From positions 1 through 19,740 of the forward strand of contig JAGQQT010000008.1 of assembly GCA_020426065.1 (NCBI GenBank): a stretch of 19,740 nucleotides of DNA, in the 5' to 3' direction. This DNA is from Planctomycetaceae bacterium. Its GTDB lineage: Bacteria; Planctomycetota; Planctomycetia; Planctomycetales; Planctomycetaceae. The notes under the pieces are model-generated. The model was given only the letters and a program-made list of their open reading frames with translations. It was not told the DNA's origin and did not search any database. This document shows positions 1 to 9,433 of this stretch, in pieces (position 1 is the stretch's first letter; each line of letters starts with the position of its first letter). The translations under genes and the position numbers were made by a program.

Positions 1-819
1 AAGAATCTGATTCCCGGCAAATTCATGGGACATCCGGGCGGGAATCAATGGTACTCCCTGGCGAAAGAAAGTATGGGAGAGCCACCAGTCGAGCCGGAAT
101 CAGGCAGTCGTTTTGTGATTCAGGCGGATCGAATTCCTGAGTATGAACCACCCTCGATTCTGTTTCCCTATAAGAAGATGGGCCAGTCAGCCAGTGGTAT
201 TGCCTGTGATTCTTCCAACGGAAAATTTGGACCGTTTACCGGTCAACTGTTTGTCGGTGACCAGACCAACAGCACCATCATGCGATGTTACCTGGAAAAA
301 GTGCAGGGACATTTTCAGGGAGCCTGTTTCCCGTTCCGGGAAGGATTCGGCTCCGGCACGGTGGGCGTGGAGATGACACCTCAGGGCTCCTTGTTTGTGG
401 GTGGCACTAATCGTGGCTGGGGCTCTCGAGGGACAAAGCCTTTCGCGATTGAGCGTCTGGACTGGTCGGGCGAGACGCCATTTGAAATTCTGAAAATGGA
501 AGCCCGGCCAAAGGGATTCCGACTCACCTTCACGAAGCCGGCTGATATCGAAACTCTCAATGCAATTGAATATTACACGATCGATACGTATTCCTACATT
601 TATCAGGCTTCCTACGGCAGCCCGGAAGTGGATTTCACGAAGCCTACAATCACATCAGCAGTGTCGTCTCCTGATGGGCTCTCGGTCGAGCTGACATTGG
701 ATCAGCTGGAAAGAGGCCATATTCATGAACTCAAGCTGCCCGGAGTCCGTGATCAATCCGGCCAGCCTTTGCTGCATCAGGAAGCATACTACACACTCAA
801 TTACATCCCAGCCGAATGA
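1..819 (+). CDS. C-terminal part of a large secreted dehydrogenase-like protein (DUF7133/sorbosone-dehydrogenase-like), 5' truncated
   Basis: The reading frame is open from base 1 and ends at TGA 817-819, giving 272 residues without a start, so the gene begins outside the window. The visible part has beta-propeller-like stretches (a GQLFVGDQ segment, and a [16 protein letters not shown] segment) followed by a C-terminal beta-sandwich-like region with FTKPAD, an SPEVD segment and a final [16 protein letters not shown]. From memory this tail is typical of the large multidomain proteins of Planctomycetes annotated as membrane-bound dehydrogenase, PQQ-dependent sugar dehydrogenase-like or heme-binding domain proteins. 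Such proteins are exported; the N-terminal signal, the propeller core and any CxxCH heme site would lie upstream and cannot be checked here. A sulfatase follows after 58 bp on the same strand, so the two may be co-transcribed. The substrate is unknown. The family placement is fairly safe, the enzymatic role is not. Confidence 0.75.
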   Translation, partial: KNLIPGKFMGHPGGNQWYSLAKESMGEPPVEPESGSRFVIQADRIPEYEPPSILFPYKKMGQSASGIACDSSNGKFGPFTGQLFVGDQTNSTIMRCYLEKVQGHFQGACFPFREGFGSGTVGVEMTPQGSLFVGGTNRGWGSRGTKPFAIERLDWSGETPFEILKMEARPKGFRLTFTKPADIETLNAIEYYTIDTYSYIYQASYGSPEVDFTKPTITSAVSSPDGLSVELTLDQLERGHIHELKLPGVRDQSGQPLLHQEAYYTLNYIPAE

Positions 820-877
820 CTGCACCTCACAGGCAGGGAATCAACATGTCACTTTCAGTCATTTTCAGAAAATCGGG

Positions 878-2284
878 ATGATGCCGTTTCACCTCACAAA
901 TCGGTTATCCAAATCATTGTTGTACTGTGTACTTACCAGCTGCCTGCTGCTGGTGGTCACTGGGAACAGTCCGTCGGTGATGGCTGCTCCTCCCAATGTT
1001 CTGGTCATTCTGGTTGATGACCTGGGATATGGCGATTTGTCTTCTTACGGTGCCACCGATCTGCAGACTCCCGCGATTGATCGGCTGATTCAATCCGGGA
1101 TGAAGTTTGTCAATTTTTATGCAAACTGTCCGGTCTGTTCTCCTACCAGGGCCGCCTTGCTCACTGGCCGATATCAGGACCGTGTGGGAGTTCCAGGAGT
1201 CATTCGCACACATCCCGAAAACAGCTGGGGCTATCTGGCTCCTGATGCCGTCACAATCGCGAGTGTTCTGAAACAATCAGGCTATCACACCGGGATCATC
1301 GGGAAATGGCACCTCGGCCTGGAGTCCCCCAACATCCCGAATGAACGTGGGTTTGATTTCTTTCACGGGTTCCTGGGTGACATGATGGATGACTATTACC
1401 ATCATCGTCGCCATGACGTGAACTACATGCGAAAAAACCTGGAAGTCATCGACCCCGAAGGGCATGCCACCGATCTGTTTACTGACTGGACCTGCGATTA
1501 CCTGAATGAGAAGGCCAGGAAACCTGAGCAACCATTCTTTCTTTATCTGGCCTACAATGCTCCCCACACACCCATTCAACCACCAGCCGACTGGCTGGAT
1601 AAGGTGCAGAAACGAGAACCGGGAATCACAGAGCAGCGGGCAAAGCTGGTCGCTCTGATTGAGCATCTGGACAGTGGCATCGGGAAAGTGTTGAACTGTC
1701 TTGAGAAAACGGGGCTGGACCAGTCCACTCTGGTTGTTTTCTCATCTGACAATGGAGGCCAGATTGAAGTAGGCGCCAACAATGGCCCATTGAGAGACGG
1801 CAAGCAGAGTGTGTACGAAGGAGGCTTGAAGGTTCCTTGCGGGGTGGTCTGGCCTGGAAAAATTCAGCCCGGGTCATCCTCCGAATTTCGGGCAATGAGC
1901 ATGGATCTGTTTCCCACCGTCCTTGAGGCAGCCCAAATCCCAGTTCCCGAAGGACTCGACAGTCGTTCCTTCCTGCCAACGCTCCTGGGAGAACAGCAGG
2001 TAGAGCTCAGAAAACACATGTTTTTCAGTCGCCGGGAAGGGGGGACCCGTTATCAGGGACTCACAATTCAGGCGGTCATCCGGGGGGAATGGAAACTGCT
2101 CCAGAACAGTCCGTTTGCCCCGCTCGAGTTGTATAATCTTGCCGAAGATCCTCTTGAGACAACAGATCGCACCAAAACGGCACCCCGGATTTATCAGGAA
2201 CTCTCCGCAGCATTCCGCAGACAGCTGCAGTACTATGGCGAAGTTCCCTGGCAGGCACCTGATGCAGTCGTTCCGCTGGATTAG
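878..2284 (+). CDS. Secreted sulfatase (formylglycine-dependent, type I arylsulfatase family)
   Basis: A 468-residue protein that hydrolyses sulfate esters, probably on polysaccharides, in the periplasm or outside the cell. The type I signature is CSPTR, with Cys87 as the residue converted to formylglycine, followed by AALLTGR. Other active-site elements are Asp47-Asp48 in LVDDLGYGD (metal), K143/H145 in GKWHLG, H230 in APHTP, D291-N292 in SDNGG and K309 in DGKQSVYEGG. An N-terminal signal peptide covers about residues 1-36 (hydrophobic run SLLYCVLTSCLLLVV, likely cleavage after VMA). The frame is open up to an ATG at 725, but that start would overlap the previous gene and put 51 non-secretory residues before the signal, so I start at the ATG at 878 (881 is also possible). 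No strong ribosome binding site is visible. The gene converges on the GH63 gene with only 3 bp between stop codons. The substrate cannot be read from the sequence. Confidence 0.93.
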   Translation: MMPFHLTNRLSKSLLYCVLTSCLLLVVTGNSPSVMAAPPNVLVILVDDLGYGDLSSYGATDLQTPAIDRLIQSGMKFVNFYANCPVCSPTRAALLTGRYQDRVGVPGVIRTHPENSWGYLAPDAVTIASVLKQSGYHTGIIGKWHLGLESPNIPNERGFDFFHGFLGDMMDDYYHHRRHDVNYMRKNLEVIDPEGHATDLFTDWTCDYLNEKARKPEQPFFLYLAYNAPHTPIQPPADWLDKVQKREPGITEQRAKLVALIEHLDSGIGKVLNCLEKTGLDQSTLVVFSSDNGGQIEVGANNGPLRDGKQSVYEGGLKVPCGVVWPGKIQPGSSSEFRAMSMDLFPTVLEAAQIPVPEGLDSRSFLPTLLGEQQVELRKHMFFSRREGGTRYQGLTIQAVIRGEWKLLQNSPFAPLELYNLAEDPLETTDRTKTAPRIYQELSAAFRRQLQYYGEVPWQAPDAVVPLD

Positions 2285-2287
2285 TAA

Positions 2288-4960
2288 CTACTGTGATCGG
2301 GCATTGACGAGCTGTTCCAGGCAGGTCGCAATCAGGGCAGTCCAGCCGGTTTGATGGCTCGCGCCTAGGCCTGCTCCCGTGTCTCCATGAAAATATTCAT
2401 GAAACAGCACGTAATGAGTCCAGTGCACATGAGCATCCGGAATCAGATCCGAATCAATGCAGTTTCGCAGGCTGCCCGTCTCCGGATCCAGAAACAGCCG
2501 GGAAAGCCGCTTCATCAGTTCCTCTGCCACTTCCTCCAGAGAACACATCTTTCCTGAGCCTGTCGGACATTCAATCCGGTATTCCGGTTCATAAAAAGAA
2601 TGGTACTTCTGCAAAGATTCAATCAGCAGGTAGTTGATGGGAAACCAGATCGGCCCTCGCCAGTTGGAGTTCCCACCAAACATCCAGCTGTCCGATTCCC
2701 CGGGCACATAAGCGACCTTATGCGGCACACCACGAATCGAAATTTTAAGAGGCTCCCGTTCGTGCTTTTTGGAAAGGGAGCGAATGCCATAATCGGAAAG
2801 AAACTCAGTCTCATCCAGCAGGACTCGCAAGACCTTGTCGAGCCTCTTTCGTGAGGGAATTGAGAGCAGCAGTCGATTACTGTTCTGATCCTCTTCAGCA
2901 AACGTGATGTATTTGACCAGATCATGCCGGTACTTGAGAAACCAGTCCAGCTTGCGACGAAATCCAGGCAGGTCTTCAACCAGATCTTCATCGAGAATTA
3001 CAACGGCAATCAATGGCAGCAGCCCCACCAGAGATCGGACTTTGAGCGGCACGTTTCCTCCATCAATGTGGAGGTGGTCATAATAAAAATCTTCCTCGCT
3101 GTCCCACAATCCTCCCCCATCCAGAGAATTCATCGCGTCGGTAATCCGCACAAAATGGTCGAGAAACTTCGAAGCCATTTCCGCATAGGCGGCATCGTGT
3201 CGAGCCAGTTCCAGAGCCAGAGACAGCATTGATCCACAATAGAACGCCATCCAGGCGGTCCCATCTGCCTGCTCCAGTTGGGCTCCTTCCGGAAGTCCCT
3301 TTGTGCGGTCGAATACCCCGATGTTATCCAGCCCCAGAAATCCCCCCGCAAAGACGTTATCGCCGTTTCCATCAATCTGGTTCACCCACCAGGTGAAGTT
3401 CATCAGCAACCGCTGGAACGCCATCGAAAGAAACTCGTAATCGTTCCCACCGGTCATTTCAAAAACTCGCAGGCAGGCCCAGGCATGAACAGGTGGATTG
3501 ACATCATAAAACGCATATTCATAGGCGGGTAACTGACCATTGGGGTGCATATACCATTCCCGCAGCAAAAGCGTGAGCTGTCGCTTGGCAAACTCCGGGT
3601 CGATCCGGCACATCGGAATCATATGAAACGCCAGATCCCACGCCGCAAACCAGGGATACTCCCATTTGTCTGGCATGGAAATCACATCACGAGCGTAGAG
3701 ATGTTTCCAGCGATGATTTCGGCCCTGAAAACGGGATTCAGGAGGAGGAGCCACATCACGATCCCCCTTCAGCCAGTCATCCACGATGTAATGATAAAAC
3801 TGCTTAGTCCACAACAACCCTGCATAGGCCTGCCGCATGACAGTTTTCTCTTCGGCAGTGGAGTTCTGGGGAATGACCGTTTCATAAAACTGATCAGCCT
3901 CCTCATGACGCTTTGCCAGAATGTTCTGATATGAATCACCAAATGGTGTCTCGGGAAATTCGCTGACCATCGCCAGGCGGACAGGGACCTGAATTGTCTC
4001 ACCCGGAGGAATCATGAACTGATAAACTCCTGCTGCTTTTGTCCCTTTCTGTGCTGGATTGACTGCATCAGTTTCTTTGTGAATCACATAACGATGAAAG
4101 GCATCCTTGACATACGGAGTGTAGGTCTCAGTCCCAAACAGGGCTTTCGTGTTCGTTTCGTTCTCTGTAAACAGCAAAGTCGGGTTCGATCCGTCGGAGG
4201 CAACTCCCCATTCACAGTAAAACGGCTCCAGATGTTCGTGTCGCGTCTTCACGCGTGAAGAATTCACCGCTTCAATTCGGGGTTTCAACGAACACCCCTC
4301 ATGATGACACCCCCAGATCCACGTATTCCGAAACCAGAGAGTCGGCAGAATCGTGAGGGGGTGAGCCTCAGGCCCATGATTGGTCGCTGAAATCTGAATC
4401 AGAATGTCATTGGGAGTATTTTTGGCGTACTCGACATGAATATCAAAAAATCGGTTCTGCTCAAGAATCCCTGTGTCACACAATTCGTATTCCGGCTCAT
4501 GCAGGCCGCGTTTTCTGTTTTCGTACAACAGTTTTTCATAGGGATAGGCCGCCTGGGGATATCGGTAAACACCTCGGCAGTAGGAATGGGTGGGTGTGGA
4601 ATCAACGTAGAAATAGTATTCCTTAACATCTTCTCCATGATTTCCTTCGGGGCCCGTCACTCCAAACAGGCGTTCCTTGAGGATGGAATCTTTGCCATTC
4701 CAGAGTGCTATTGAAAAGCAGAGCCGACACTCCCGGTCTGTCCACCCCAGTAGGCCATCTTCTCCCCAGCGATAGACCCGCTGGCGAGCCTGATCATGCG
4801 TAAAATCCCTCCAGGCATCTCCTTCTGCAGAATAATCCTCGCGGACCGTTCCCCATTGACGCTCAGACAGGTATGGCCCCCAGCGTTTCCAGTTCTGGGA
4901 ACGCGCCTCATTTTCCACCAGGCGGAGATGTTCTGCGGTGCTTGCCTTTTCAGCATCCAT
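2288..4960 (-). CDS. GH63-type glucosidase-like glycoside hydrolase (MGH1-like (alpha/alpha)6 barrel)
   Basis: An 890-residue protein of the bacterial glucosidase group related to GH63 and mannosylglycerate hydrolase. Family marks are WFAAWDLAFH with candidate general acid Asp442, the GH63-like NWRGPIWFPINY segment, and near the C terminus FHEYFHGDTG...GASHQTGWTAL with candidate base Glu855. The N-terminal half (about 1-370) looks like the beta-rich domain of the family and the rest like the (alpha/alpha)6 barrel. No signal peptide is evident, so a cytoplasmic location is likely, which suggests action on an intracellular alpha-glucoside or an imported oligosaccharide. The ATG at 4960 is the only sensible start; no clear Shine-Dalgarno is seen. 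It lies 42 bp downstream of the GT-C membrane protein gene on the same strand, so co-transcription is likely. Family-level identity is strong; the substrate is unknown. Confidence 0.88.
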   Translation of the reverse strand: MDAEKASTAEHLRLVENEARSQNWKRWGPYLSERQWGTVREDYSAEGDAWRDFTHDQARQRVYRWGEDGLLGWTDRECRLCFSIALWNGKDSILKERLFGVTGPEGNHGEDVKEYYFYVDSTPTHSYCRGVYRYPQAAYPYEKLLYENRKRGLHEPEYELCDTGILEQNRFFDIHVEYAKNTPNDILIQISATNHGPEAHPLTILPTLWFRNTWIWGCHHEGCSLKPRIEAVNSSRVKTRHEHLEPFYCEWGVASDGSNPTLLFTENETNTKALFGTETYTPYVKDAFHRYVIHKETDAVNPAQKGTKAAGVYQFMIPPGETIQVPVRLAMVSEFPETPFGDSYQNILAKRHEEADQFYETVIPQNSTAEEKTVMRQAYAGLLWTKQFYHYIVDDWLKGDRDVAPPPESRFQGRNHRWKHLYARDVISMPDKWEYPWFAAWDLAFHMIPMCRIDPEFAKRQLTLLLREWYMHPNGQLPAYEYAFYDVNPPVHAWACLRVFEMTGGNDYEFLSMAFQRLLMNFTWWVNQIDGNGDNVFAGGFLGLDNIGVFDRTKGLPEGAQLEQADGTAWMAFYCGSMLSLALELARHDAAYAEMASKFLDHFVRITDAMNSLDGGGLWDSEEDFYYDHLHIDGGNVPLKVRSLVGLLPLIAVVILDEDLVEDLPGFRRKLDWFLKYRHDLVKYITFAEEDQNSNRLLLSIPSRKRLDKVLRVLLDETEFLSDYGIRSLSKKHEREPLKISIRGVPHKVAYVPGESDSWMFGGNSNWRGPIWFPINYLLIESLQKYHSFYEPEYRIECPTGSGKMCSLEEVAEELMKRLSRLFLDPETGSLRNCIDSDLIPDAHVHWTHYVLFHEYFHGDTGAGLGASHQTGWTALIATCLEQLVNARSQ

Positions 4961-5002
4961 GTTGATCGAATCCGGTAATAAGTACTTCGATTGGAGAATA
5001 AC

Positions 5003-7039
<2,037 letters not shown>

Positions 7040-7104
7040 GTTTCCTGCATCCTGCAAGGAGACGTGGCTGTTCAGTTCCTCACTCCGTCATGGACTGACC
7101 TCAA

Positions 7105-7139
7105 CCGTCGTTCGAAATCGTATTTATTCGAGTCGACGG
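7105..7139. other. Imperfect hairpin between mch and the GT-C gene
   Basis: CCGTCG at 7105-7110 pairs with CGACGG at 7134-7139, and inside it TTCGA pairs with TCGAA (about 7111-7115 with 7127-7131) after a small bulge, leaving a loop of about 10 nt. On the minus strand it lies downstream of the mch stop and upstream of the GT-C start. No U-run follows it on that strand, so it is not a canonical intrinsic terminator; it could be a Rho-assisted terminator, a processing site or a leader structure. Confidence 0.4.
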
Positions 7140-7197
7140 CGGTCCATCAGGGAGTGCCTGCAGACAGCAACCAGCCTGATTGCTGCATGCCTTGTTT

Positions 7198-8112
7198 TCA
7201 AAGCGTATCAAGCAACTCCCGAAGATGAAAATGATGCTTGCCCAATTTCCCACCATAATTTCCGGCAGAAACCTCAGTAATGCCGCCACACTCGGTCAAA
7301 CTGAGTAAGCCTGCCCGCATCGCCTGGCCAACGACTGCCGCATCAAATCCATCAATGACAATCTCATAAACCGCACCTGTTTCCGGAAGCAGTTCAGAAG
7401 TGGTCCTCGCTCGCAGAGTTGGACAGTAGGCATCGTTTGTGCTGGCCCGCAGGGCAGGGTAGCGAGACCCCACCTTGCTGCCACTTCGTACCACTCCGCC
7501 TGGAAATGGCATAATCACACGGGGACAAATCCGCATCGCCTGCACAGCGTGTTCAGCTCCACGCAATGCTTCGGCCTGCGTTCGTCCACCAATCAGCAGA
7601 TTTCCTCCCGCCACGCCACGGAAACTTCCCACCGCTTCTTCACAGACGAATTCACCGTCCATCACCGGAATACGCCAGAAACGCCGCTGACCAATTCGTT
7701 TTGAGCACTGAAATCCGTCACCAAAGTAGCGGAGCTGTTTTCCCAGAGCCAATTCCGCGTCTGATTGTCGAGTCTCAGGAAATCCGTCAAAAACTGCCGT
7801 TGTGGGGCAGGTCAGCACACACTGTCCGATCCGCTTGACGACCGCCTTGGCCAGCGCATCCCGATTAAAAGCAAACAGCATGATGGAAACTCCAGGGCGA
7901 CCATCCGGAGTCTGATCGGAAGTCAGGAATTGATCAATCCCCGCTTCCGCATCGCAGGCAATGACGCTGGTTCCGTAGCCGGTAACTTCACGGGCGGCAA
8001 TCTCGGCCCAGGCTTCCGTTTCAGCCGTGATCGTCAGTTGTGTTCCAGTCACTGAGAAAGCTTCAGCAAATGTCTCTGAAACAGTCAGATTGCGCCAACT
8101 CAAACGATTCAT
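7198..8112 (-). CDS. mch: Methenyltetrahydromethanopterin cyclohydrolase
   Basis: A 304-residue cytoplasmic enzyme that reversibly hydrolyses methenyl-H4MPT to formyl-H4MPT in the tetrahydromethanopterin C1 pathway used for formaldehyde oxidation or detoxification (EC 3.5.4.27 family). Recognition rests on the C-terminal family signature: [16 protein letters not shown] at 203-218, [12 protein letters not shown] at 223-234 and [18 protein letters not shown] at 283-300. The length is close to the family norm. The frame extends to a TTG at 8139, but the ATG at 8112 gives the usual family length, so I prefer it; no strong ribosome binding site is visible. The gene lies 88 bp downstream of a FixJ-like response regulator and 158 bp upstream of a GT-C protein gene, all on the minus strand. 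No other H4MPT gene (fae, mtdB/C, fhc, mptG or the usual companion ORFs) is in the window, so mch is separated here from its pathway partners. Confidence 0.95.
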   Translation of the reverse strand: MNRLSWRNLTVSETFAEAFSVTGTQLTITAETEAWAEIAAREVTGYGTSVIACDAEAGIDQFLTSDQTPDGRPGVSIMLFAFNRDALAKAVVKRIGQCVLTCPTTAVFDGFPETRQSDAELALGKQLRYFGDGFQCSKRIGQRRFWRIPVMDGEFVCEEAVGSFRGVAGGNLLIGGRTQAEALRGAEHAVQAMRICPRVIMPFPGGVVRSGSKVGSRYPALRASTNDAYCPTLRARTTSELLPETGAVYEIVIDGFDAAVVGQAMRAGLLSLTECGGITEVSAGNYGGKLGKHHFHLRELLDTL

Positions 8113-8200
8113 GTGTTGAAAAACGTCATTTCTAACCAATTCGCCATGCGAAACCGGAAACTCTGAATCCGCTCATTCCTCGGGCAGTTCTCTCTGGATC

Positions 8201-8860
8201 CTACTCTTCGGAAGTATCGTGACGAAAGCGGACCACTTTATGAATCAGTTCAGCGGTATTGTTGACCTCAAGTTTTTTCATCACGTTACTGCGATGGGCA
8301 TCAACCGTCTTTACGGAAATCCCCAAGTAATCCGCGATATTACGGCTCGTTTCACCGCGGATCACATGTTCCAGAACCTGGTTTTCCCTTTTGGAAAGAT
8401 TTTGCAACTGGGTATCCACCTGCGTTAACTCCCAGTTGCGGGATGATTCCTGGCGGGCGATTTGGATCGCATCCTTTACGCACTGAATGATCTGATCTTC
8501 TTTTCCGCCTTTCTGCAGAAAGTGAAAGGCCCCCAGCCGCATTGATTCCACTGCCAGAGGAACATCTCCATGAGCGGTCAGGATAATGACTGTTAACGGA
8601 GATTTCCTCTCCCGGAGCTGCCTTAAGACATCAATGCCCGACAATCCATCCATCTGATAATCGACAATTGCACAACCACAGGCAGCTGGTGGCAGATCGA
8701 GCAGAAATTCATGACCATTTGGATAAGAATGAACTGTCAAACCGAGCGACTCAAGCATGAATGTCATTGATTCTCGCAAGTCGTTGTGGTCATCAACCAG
8801 GTAAACTTGCGGTTCAATCTGATACAATTCCGTTTCTTCTGATGAAGACGTCTCATTCAT
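8201..8860 (-). CDS. FixJ/NarL-type response regulator (REC + LuxR HTH), orphan
   Basis: A 219-residue two-domain transcription regulator. The receiver domain (about 17-135) has the acidic pair Asp23-Asp24, the phospho-acceptor Asp67 in AIVDYQMDG, Thr95 in ILTAHGD and Lys117. Lys117 is followed by Gly-Gly rather than the usual Pro. The C-terminal LuxR-type helix-turn-helix (about 156-212) has LSKRENQVLEHV and GISVKTVDAHRSNVMKKL. The domain order and the AHGDVPLAVESMRLGAFHFL stretch match the FixJ subgroup. The frame runs upstream to 9274 (357 residues), but the extra 138 residues look non-domain-like and overlap the tiny gene on the other strand, so I start at the ATG at 8860, just before MNETSSSEE. 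No histidine kinase gene is in the window. mch follows 88 bp downstream on the same strand. Confidence 0.92.
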   Translation of the reverse strand: MNETSSSEETELYQIEPQVYLVDDHNDLRESMTFMLESLGLTVHSYPNGHEFLLDLPPAACGCAIVDYQMDGLSGIDVLRQLRERKSPLTVIILTAHGDVPLAVESMRLGAFHFLQKGGKEDQIIQCVKDAIQIARQESSRNWELTQVDTQLQNLSKRENQVLEHVIRGETSRNIADYLGISVKTVDAHRSNVMKKLEVNNTAELIHKVVRFRHDTSEE

Positions 8861-9006
8861 GGCGGGGACAAGCAGTGAGTTCGGTGGGCGGAAAAACAGC
8901 AGAAATTGCGGTAAAAAATTAGACCGGCAACCGATAAGTGTACAAGATTGCGTTTCTGATCGCCAGTCATCTCTGAACGGTAGTGTGATTCTCACTGCGA
9001 ACAGAC

Positions 9007-9035
9007 TGAAACTGAATAACCTCAGAACAGTTTCA
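9007..9035. promoter_or_regulatory. 8-bp inverted repeat (possible operator or hairpin)
   Basis: TGAAACTG at 9007-9014 is perfectly mirrored by CAGTTTCA at 9028-9035 with a 13-nt spacer. It sits about 150 bp upstream of the response regulator start and 170 bp upstream of the tiny gene. It could be a regulator-binding dyad or an RNA hairpin if transcribed. The arms are long enough to be noticeable but could still be chance. Confidence 0.3.
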
Positions 9036-9105
9036 TGCTGAGCTATCTTCTCAGAGTGTGTTTGCGAACAGGAAACAGCAATTTCAAGATCCTGACAGAG
9101 CCGGA

Positions 9106-9133
9106 TTTGCATCGTGTTGAGGATTTTGATAAT
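9106..9133 (+). promoter_or_regulatory. Candidate sigma70 promoter for the tiny basic-protein gene
   Basis: TTTGCA at 9106-9111 (4 of 6 to the -35 consensus) and GATAAT at 9128-9133 (5 of 6 to the -10 consensus) are 16 bp apart. Transcription would start near 9140, leaving a leader of about 65 nt that begins with the hairpin at 9147-9167. Planctomycete promoters are poorly predictable by eye, so this is tentative. Confidence 0.3.
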
Positions 9134-9146
9134 GTCTCGAATTCCC

Positions 9147-9167
9147 CCGGTGTGAATGGAACACCGG
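9147..9167 (+). other. Leader hairpin upstream of the tiny basic-protein gene
   Basis: CCGGTGT at 9147-9153 pairs with ACACCGG at 9161-9167 around the 7-nt loop GAATGGA. It lies 40 bp upstream of the ATG at 9207 and, if the candidate promoter is right, close to the 5' end of the transcript. It could stabilise the mRNA or bind a protein product, as leaders of ribosomal protein genes often do. It is not followed by a U-run. Confidence 0.4.
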
Positions 9168-9206
9168 CATATTTCAATCATTAAATCACCGAGAGGTAGT
9201 TCCTGG

Positions 9207-9293
9207 ATGGGTACGAAGAAGACGGGCAAAGGGCGTCGTAAAATTGGTCGTAAGAAGCGACGGATGCGAGCCAAAATTCGTCACAAGAAGTAG
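9207..9293 (+). CDS. Tiny, very basic protein, possibly a bS22/COX24-type ribosomal protein
   Basis: This 28-residue frame runs from ATG 9207 to TAG 9291-9293 and is followed at once by a second stop, TAA. Sixteen of 28 residues are Lys or Arg, in the pattern KKTGKGRRKIG then RKKRRMRAKIRHKK. This resembles the small Arg/Lys-rich AURKAIP1/COX24-domain proteins, including mycobacterial bS22, which sit in the small ribosomal subunit; the match is from memory and is inference. A purine-rich GAGAGG lies about 10 nt upstream of the ATG, and a candidate promoter and leader hairpin precede it, so it looks like an expressed gene, not chance. It is monocistronic between a divergent response regulator and a convergent RidA gene. 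An alternative is a nucleic-acid-binding peptide unrelated to the ribosome. Confidence 0.7.
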   Translation: MGTKKTGKGRRKIGRKKRRMRAKIRHKK

Positions 9294-9306
9294 TAAAATC
9301 TACCGC

Positions 9307-9414
9307 CCGATTCATAGGATCGGACTGGTTATCTCTTCGTGGCTCCAATCAGGATAGAACTCCGAAAAGGAGTTTGCTCTCGTACCCGGAAAGCATATCA
9401 ATCTGCTTTCCGGG
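9307..9414. terminator. Cluster of three hairpins between convergent genes; the strongest at 9385-9414
   Basis: Three inverted repeats lie between the tiny gene (+) and the RidA gene (-). The first is CCGAT/ATCGG at 9307-9323. The second is AACTCC/GGAGTT at 9358-9374 with loop GAAAA. The third is a perfect 11-bp stem, CCCGGAAAGCA at 9385-9395 with TGCTTTCCGGG at 9404-9414, and an 8-nt loop. The third has a short T-run (TTTT) only 7-10 bases after it on the plus strand and none directly after it on the minus strand, so it would be a non-canonical, perhaps bidirectional terminator. Its place between convergent genes supports that role. Confidence 0.55.
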
Positions 9415-9433
9415 GCCAGCGTTTTCTGCTGCG

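Larger units (their letters stand above)
8861..9206. other. Divergent intergenic region between the response regulator and the tiny basic-protein gene
   Basis: This 346-bp stretch holds no convincing gene. It should contain the promoters of the response regulator (leftward) and of the 28-residue protein (rightward). Visible structures are an 8-bp dyad at 9007-9035, a candidate sigma70 promoter ending near 9133, and a 7-bp hairpin at 9147-9167; these are listed separately. A 9-bp direct repeat, TGCGAACAG, occurs at 8996-9004 and 9063-9071, 67 bp apart, which could be chance. The minus-strand frame across this region is open but resembles no protein. Confidence 0.6.

Noticed and set aside
725..877. 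N-terminal extension of the sulfatase frame to an ATG at 725
   Set aside because: It overlaps the upstream gene and adds 51 residues before a clear signal peptide; the ATG at 878 fits a secreted sulfatase.
8113..8139. TTG start giving mch nine extra residues
   Set aside because: The ATG at 8112 yields the usual family length; no ribosome binding site favours the TTG.
8861..9274. 138-residue N-terminal extension of the response regulator
   Set aside because: The extension has no domain, precedes the natural FixJ-type start and overlaps the tiny gene on the opposite strand.
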